Shown here: positions 12,143 through 17,477 of the stretch, in pieces
Layout of the letters: every line of letters begins with the position of its first letter
How positions within the stretch are numbered: position 1 is the first letter of the stretch
Origin: Prevotella sp. UBA2755
GTDB taxonomy: Bacteria > Bacteroidota > Bacteroidia > Bacteroidales > Bacteroidaceae
Assembly (NCBI GenBank): GCA_002353225.1
Contig: DEJF01000069.1
Span: 39,127-56,603 of the forward strand
Direction: 5' to 3'
Length of the DNA stretch: 17,477 nucleotides
The notes under the pieces: generated by a model
Database searches by the model: none
Seen by the model: only the letters and a program-made list of their open reading frames with translations
Told to the model about the DNA's origin: nothing
Translations under genes and position numbers: made by a program

Positions 12143-13153
12143 ATGGATTTATTAAGTCAAATCGTAGCGCGTGCTAAGGCAAACAAGCAGCGCATCGTGC
12201 TCCCCGAGGCAGAGGAGGAGCGTACCCTGTGTGCAGCCGACCGTGTGTTGGCTGACGACATCGCAAATATTATTCTGATTGGTAATCCTGATAAAGTGCA
12301 TGCACTTGCTAAGGAGAAAGGCTTGCAGCATATCGACAAGGCTACTCTTATCGATCCGGAAAACTGTGAGAAGAGTGAGGAGTATGCGGAGAAACTCGCA
12401 GAACTTCGTAAGAGCAAGGGGATGACTATCGAGCAGGCTCGTGAACTGGTGAAGAATCCACTTTACCTCGGTTGTATGATTATCAAGACTGAGGGTGCTG
12501 ATGGTCAGATCAGTGGTGCTTTGTCAACAACTGGTGACACCCTGCGTCCTGCCTTGCAGATTATCAAGTGTGCCCCTGGTATTACCTGCGTCAGCGGTGG
12601 CATGCTGTTAATCTCAAAGGAACAACAGTATGGTGAGAATGGCGTGTTGGTAGTTGGTGACGTCGCTGTAACCCCGATGCCTGATGCCGCTCAACTCAGT
12701 CAGATTGCCGTATGTACCGCACAGACCGCTAAGTCGGTGGCAGGTTTTGCTGACCCACGTGTCGCCATGCTGAGTTTCTCGACCAAGGGCAGTGCTAAGC
12801 ATGAGGTCGTAGACAAGGTGGTTGAGGCTACAAAACTCGCTAAGGAACTGGATCCGTCTTTGAAGATTGATGGTGAGTTGCAGGCGGATGCCGCCCTCGT
12901 TCCTGCTGTTGGTGCCAAGAAGGCTCCTGGTTCTGAAATCGCAGGTAAGGCAAATGTTCTGGTATTCCCGAACTTGGAGGTAGGTAATATTGGCTATAAA
13001 CTCGTTCAGCGTTTAGGTGACGCTATTGCCATCGGTCCGATTCTACAGGGTATTGCCCGTCCTGTAAACGACCTTTCTCGTGGTTGCTCTGTGGAGGATA
13101 TCTATTACATGGTGGCTATTACGGCTTGTCAGGCTATGGATGCCAAGAAATAG
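12143..13153 (+). CDS. pta: Phosphate acetyltransferase
   Basis: Pta turns acetyl-CoA and phosphate into acetyl-phosphate, the first step of acetate formation. The 336-aa protein is the short form, a single catalytic domain without the N-terminal regulatory part found in E. coli Pta. It begins RIVLPEAEEERTL (about 18-30). Further on it shows GALSTTGDTLRP, CVSGGMLLIS, SFSTKGSAKHE, KIDGELQADAALVP, PGSEIAGKANVLVFPNLEVG and QGIARPVNDLSRG, all expected in the PTA/PTB family. ackA follows 24 bases after the stop, an arrangement seen in many bacteria and clearly one operon. Two promoters lie upstream, the nearer one on a repeated element. Confidence 0.96.
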   Translation: MDLLSQIVARAKANKQRIVLPEAEEERTLCAADRVLADDIANIILIGNPDKVHALAKEKGLQHIDKATLIDPENCEKSEEYAEKLAELRKSKGMTIEQARELVKNPLYLGCMIIKTEGADGQISGALSTTGDTLRPALQIIKCAPGITCVSGGMLLISKEQQYGENGVLVVGDVAVTPMPDAAQLSQIAVCTAQTAKSVAGFADPRVAMLSFSTKGSAKHEVVDKVVEATKLAKELDPSLKIDGELQADAALVPAVGAKKAPGSEIAGKANVLVFPNLEVGNIGYKLVQRLGDAIAIGPILQGIARPVNDLSRGCSVEDIYYMVAITACQAMDAKK

Positions 13154-13177
13154 TTTAAAGTATAGAAATTGAAGAAT

Positions 13178-14371
13178 ATGAAGATTCTTGTATTGAATTG
13201 TGGTTCGTCCTCTATCAAGTACGCATTGTACAACATGGACGACAAGAGTGTGATGACCAGTGGTGGTGCTGAGCGTGTAGGCTTGGACGGTGCCTTTGTG
13301 AAAGTGAAACTTGCCAATGGCGAGAAGAAGCAGATTATGCACGACATTCCAGAGCATACAGAGGGTGTGAAGTTTATCTTCTCCTTGTTGACCGATCCGG
13401 AGATTGGTGTCATCAAAGACTTGAAGGAGATTGACGCTGTTGGTCACCGTATGGTGCATGGCGGCGAGAAGTTCAATAAGTCAGTAATCCTAACCGACGA
13501 GGTGCTGAAGGCTTTCGAGGAGTGCTCAGACCTTGCTCCTCTGCATAACCCTGCCAACCTGAAGGGTGTGAATGCCGTGAAGGAACTGATGCCGGGTCTT
13601 CCGCAGGTGGGTGTCTTCGATACTGCTTTCCACCAGACAATGCCTCCCAAGGCTTATATGTATGCCATTCCTTTCGAGTTGTATGAGAAATACGGTATCC
13701 GTCGTTACGGTTTCCATGGCACCTCTCACCGTTATGTATCTGCCCGTGCTTGTGAGTTCCTCGGTATCAAGGCAGAGGGTACCAAGATGGTGACCTGTCA
13801 TGTGGGTAATGGTGGCTCTATTGCCGCAGTGAAGGATGGTAAGTGTATCGATACCTCAATGGGGCTTACTCCGCTGGAGGGACTGGTGATGGGTACTCGT
13901 GCCGGTGATATTGACGGTGGCGCTGTGACCTTCATTGAGAAGAAACTCGGCTTGGACGCTGACGGTATGAGCAACCTGCTCAATAAGAAGAGTGGTGTCG
14001 CTGGTATCACAGGTGGCAGCAGTGACATGCGTGATGTTGAGAATGCTGCTAAGGAAGGTAATGAGCGTGCCAAACTGGCTCAGGATATGTATTTCTACCG
14101 TATTAAGAAGTACATCGGCGCATACGCAGCCGCTATGGGTGGCTTGGACGTTGTTGTCTTCACCGCTGGTGTCGGTGAGAATCAGGTCAGCATGCGTTCT
14201 GAGGTATGTAAGGACATGGAGTTCCTCGGCATCAAGTTCGATGAGTCGAAGAACAATGTCCGTGGTGAGGAGGCTGTCATCTCCGCAGACGACTCAAAGG
14301 TGAAAGTGGTTGTCATTCCTACAGATGAGGAGTTGATGATTGCCACCGATACGATGAATCTGCTGAAATAA
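13178..14371 (+). CDS. ackA: Acetate kinase
   Basis: AckA transfers phosphate from acetyl-phosphate to ADP, giving acetate and ATP, and so completes the fermentation branch started by Pta. The 397-aa protein has the ASKHA-fold signatures in order: LNCGSSSIKY at 6-15, GHRMVHGGEKF, DLAPLHNPANL, VFDTAFHQTMPP with the catalytic Asp and His region, YGFHGTSHRYVS, CHVGNGGSIAAV, GLTPLEGLVMGTRAGDIDGG, TGGSSDMRDVE and FTAGVGENQ. Length is normal for the family. ATG 13178 (MKILVLN) is chosen over a TTG at 13169 because family members start at this point. A strong terminator follows. Confidence 0.97.
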   Translation: MKILVLNCGSSSIKYALYNMDDKSVMTSGGAERVGLDGAFVKVKLANGEKKQIMHDIPEHTEGVKFIFSLLTDPEIGVIKDLKEIDAVGHRMVHGGEKFNKSVILTDEVLKAFEECSDLAPLHNPANLKGVNAVKELMPGLPQVGVFDTAFHQTMPPKAYMYAIPFELYEKYGIRRYGFHGTSHRYVSARACEFLGIKAEGTKMVTCHVGNGGSIAAVKDGKCIDTSMGLTPLEGLVMGTRAGDIDGGAVTFIEKKLGLDADGMSNLLNKKSGVAGITGGSSDMRDVENAAKEGNERAKLAQDMYFYRIKKYIGAYAAAMGGLDVVVFTAGVGENQVSMRSEVCKDMEFLGIKFDESKNNVRGEEAVISADDSKVKVVVIPTDEELMIATDTMNLLK

Positions 14372-14379
14372 GGCATAAA

Positions 14380-14403
14380 GAGACTCTTCACTCCGTGAGT
14401 CTC
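14380..14403 (+). other. Small hairpin after ackA
   Basis: GAGACTC (14380-14386) and GAGTCTC (14397-14403) form a 7-bp stem with a 10-base loop. There is no T run, so by itself it is not a convincing terminator; it may protect the 3' end of the pta-ackA mRNA. Confidence 0.45.
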
Positions 14404-14412
14404 GCTATAATT

Positions 14413-14470
14413 GGGTGTCGATACCAGTCATAGATACTATGGCGGACAGTGTATCGACACCTATTTTTTT
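14413..14470 (+). terminator. Long-stem terminator of the pta-ackA operon
   Basis: A perfect 11-bp stem GGTGTCGATAC (14414-14424) / GTATCGACACC (14451-14461) is followed by TATTTTTTT. The 26-base loop contains an inner hairpin CATAG-ATA-CTATG (14429-14441). The T run on the plus strand fits intrinsic termination; the large branched loop is unusual. Confidence 0.8.
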
Positions 14471-14549
14471 GAATCTGCCACAGGTATGAGTGCGATGATA
14501 TTCTTTTGAAAAAATCTTTTGAATAAATACGACTTTCATATATTCTTTG

Positions 14550-14557
14550 TATCTTTG
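14550..14557 (+). promoter_or_regulatory. -7 promoter element for the DUF59 gene and lpxH
   Basis: TATCTTTG matches TAnnTTTG and lies 15 bases before the ATG at 14573. No TTG is present at the ideal -33 distance. Confidence 0.6.
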
Positions 14558-14572
14558 CAGAAAATATCGTTA

Positions 14573-14896
14573 ATGATGACACAAGAAGAAAAGACACAAC
14601 TGGAGGAACGGATAGTAGACGTGCTGAAAACGGTCTATGACCCTGAGATACCTGTGAACATCTACGACCTTGGCATGATCTATAAGATCGATGTACAGGA
14701 TGATGCCTCGGTAGAACTTGATATGACGTTTACGGCACCCAACTGTCCTGCCGCCGACTTTATATTAGAAGATGTACGCACGAAGGTGGAGGGAGTCGCT
14801 GGCATTACCTCCGCTAATGTCAACCTTGTCTTTGAGCCTGCTTGGGACCAGAGCATGATGAGCGAAGAAGCAAAGGTAGAATTGGGACTTGATTAA
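14573..14896 (+). CDS. DUF59 / MIP18-family protein, SufT-type Fe-S maturation factor
   Basis: A 107-aa single-domain protein. It has VYDPEIPVNIYDLGMIYKI at about 21-39 and MTFTAPNCPAADFI at 51-64 with the conserved Cys58. The C-terminal part is ITSANVNLVFEPAWDQSMMSEEAKVELGL. This is the DUF59 (MIP18) fold used by SufT, PaaD and similar proteins that help load or mature Fe-S proteins. In Bacteroidota a gene of this kind is common, often near suf genes, but no suf genes are visible here. The ATG at 14573 follows the -7 element closely; ATG 14576 is equally possible. The frame upstream of it lies over the promoter. Its stop overlaps the lpxH start by one base (TAATG). Confidence 0.88.
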   Translation: MMTQEEKTQLEERIVDVLKTVYDPEIPVNIYDLGMIYKIDVQDDASVELDMTFTAPNCPAADFILEDVRTKVEGVAGITSANVNLVFEPAWDQSMMSEEAKVELGLD

Positions 14897-15660
14897 TGAA
14901 GAACGTATATTTCCTTTCCGATGCCCATCTTGGGTCGCTTGCCATTCCTCATCAGCGAATGCAGGAACGGCGGTTGGTGCGCTTTCTCGACAGTATCAAG
15001 GAGAAAGCAGCGGCAATCTATCTGTTGGGTGACATGTTTGATTTCTGGTATGAGTACAAATACGTGATACCAAAGGGGTTTACCCGTTTCCTTGGGAAAT
15101 TGTCGGAACTGACTGATATGGGTGTGGAGGTGCATTACTTTATAGGTAATCACGATATCTGGGCTTACGAGTACTTGGAGAAAGAATGTGGGGTTGTCTT
15201 ACATAAAAAGCCTGAGACGACAGAGATATACGGCAAGGAGTTCTTCCTCGCTCATGGTGACGGCATGGGCGACCCTAATAAATCATTTAAGATAATCCGT
15301 GCCATATTCCATAACAAAGTATGCCAATGGCTGTTCTCTGCCCTTCATCCCCGTTGGGGTATTAGTTTCGGACTGGCTTGGGCAAAGCATAGTTATATCA
15401 AGCACAAAGAGAGCGACGAGCCGATATATTTAGGGGAAAACAAAGAGCACCTGGTGCTTTTTGCCAAAGAGTATATTGAAGACCATCCCAACATCGACTA
15501 CTTTATCTTCGGACATCGCCATATTGAACTTGACATCAAACTGGCACGCCATACCCGTCTGATGATTCTTGGAGACTGGATCAGTCAGTTCACCTATGCC
15601 GTCTTTGATGGCGAACACATGTTCTTAGAGGAGTATGTGGAAGGCGAGAGCCAGCCTTGA
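14896..15660 (+). CDS. lpxH: UDP-2,3-diacylglucosamine diphosphatase
   Basis: LpxH removes UMP from UDP-2,3-diacylglucosamine to give lipid X in lipid A synthesis; it works at the inner face of the inner membrane. The 254-aa protein shows the metallophosphoesterase ligands in order: SDAHLG (Asp9, His11), GDMFDFW (Asp46), GNHD (84-87), AHGDG (His120) and FGHRH near residue 195. FDFWYEYKYVIPKG and the pattern of hydrophobic helices between the motifs fit LpxH rather than other phosphoesterases. It is translationally coupled to the DUF59 gene by a one-base overlap. It is convergent with the P-type ATPase gene, with only 20 bases between the stops and no obvious terminator. Confidence 0.88.
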   Translation: MKNVYFLSDAHLGSLAIPHQRMQERRLVRFLDSIKEKAAAIYLLGDMFDFWYEYKYVIPKGFTRFLGKLSELTDMGVEVHYFIGNHDIWAYEYLEKECGVVLHKKPETTEIYGKEFFLAHGDGMGDPNKSFKIIRAIFHNKVCQWLFSALHPRWGISFGLAWAKHSYIKHKESDEPIYLGENKEHLVLFAKEYIEDHPNIDYFIFGHRHIELDIKLARHTRLMILGDWISQFTYAVFDGEHMFLEEYVEGESQP

Positions 15661-15680
15661 TGATATATTTCAACGATCAA

Positions 15681-17477
<1,797 letters not shown>

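Noticed and set aside
14519..14572. Eighteen-residue N-terminal extension of the DUF59 protein
   Set aside because: It covers the TATCTTTG promoter element and has no family similarity; the ATG at 14573 is better placed.

Overview
The window looks like a chromosomal segment from a Bacteroidota bacterium, most likely a Prevotella-type member of the Bacteroidales. Four signs support this: Bacteroidetes-type promoters (TTG, about 19-20 bp, TAnnTTTG) in front of most transcription units; a surface protein with a C-terminal region like a type IX secretion cargo; a folP-cdaA pair; and lipoprotein-rich gene content. Species-level assignment is not possible from the sequence alone.

Layout. Positions 1-1152 hold the 3' part of a large secreted surface protein. 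A small thioredoxin-fold lipoprotein (1183-1677) follows and overlaps tail to tail with a VanZ-like membrane protein on the other strand (1621-2043). Divergent from VanZ is a three-gene plus-strand unit: two tandem sodium:solute symporters of the NSS/SNF family (2112-3482, 3534-4892) and a ComEA-like helix-hairpin-helix protein (4889-5803). A terminator and a minus-strand tRNA-Pro(CGG) come next. The minus-strand operon murF - 288-aa lipoprotein - 671-aa lipoprotein occupies 6014-10234. Divergent from murF are folP and cdaA (10385-11962), then pta-ackA (12143-14371) with a strong terminator, then a DUF59/SufT-type gene and lpxH (14573-15660). The window closes with a convergent, 5'-truncated Zn/Cd-type P1B ATPase (15681-17477).

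How the genes work together. Most genes are housekeeping: peptidoglycan precursor synthesis (murF), folate (folP), c-di-AMP signalling (cdaA), acetate overflow and ATP formation (pta-ackA), Fe-S cluster maturation (DUF59) and lipid A synthesis (lpxH). The unknown lipoproteins are translationally coupled to murF.

The striking layer lies over the genes. A family of tandem heptanucleotide repeats, which fit A-R-N-K-N-A-N in one orientation, recurs at about nine places. It sits between genes, supplies -33 promoter elements, forms the tail of FolP, and is inserted in frame within ComEA-like, MurF and, three times, the P-type ATPase. Two of the ATPase insertions are copies of a composite element of about 113 bp (heptamer array, 41-bp hairpin core, second heptamer array). 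Separately, two copies of a roughly 70-bp promoter-bearing element with a central hairpin of changed sequence but kept pairing lie upstream of folP and pta. These repeats are the best candidates for something undescribed.

No gene-free stretch exceeds about 210 bases. All calls rest on reading the sequence; no database search was possible.
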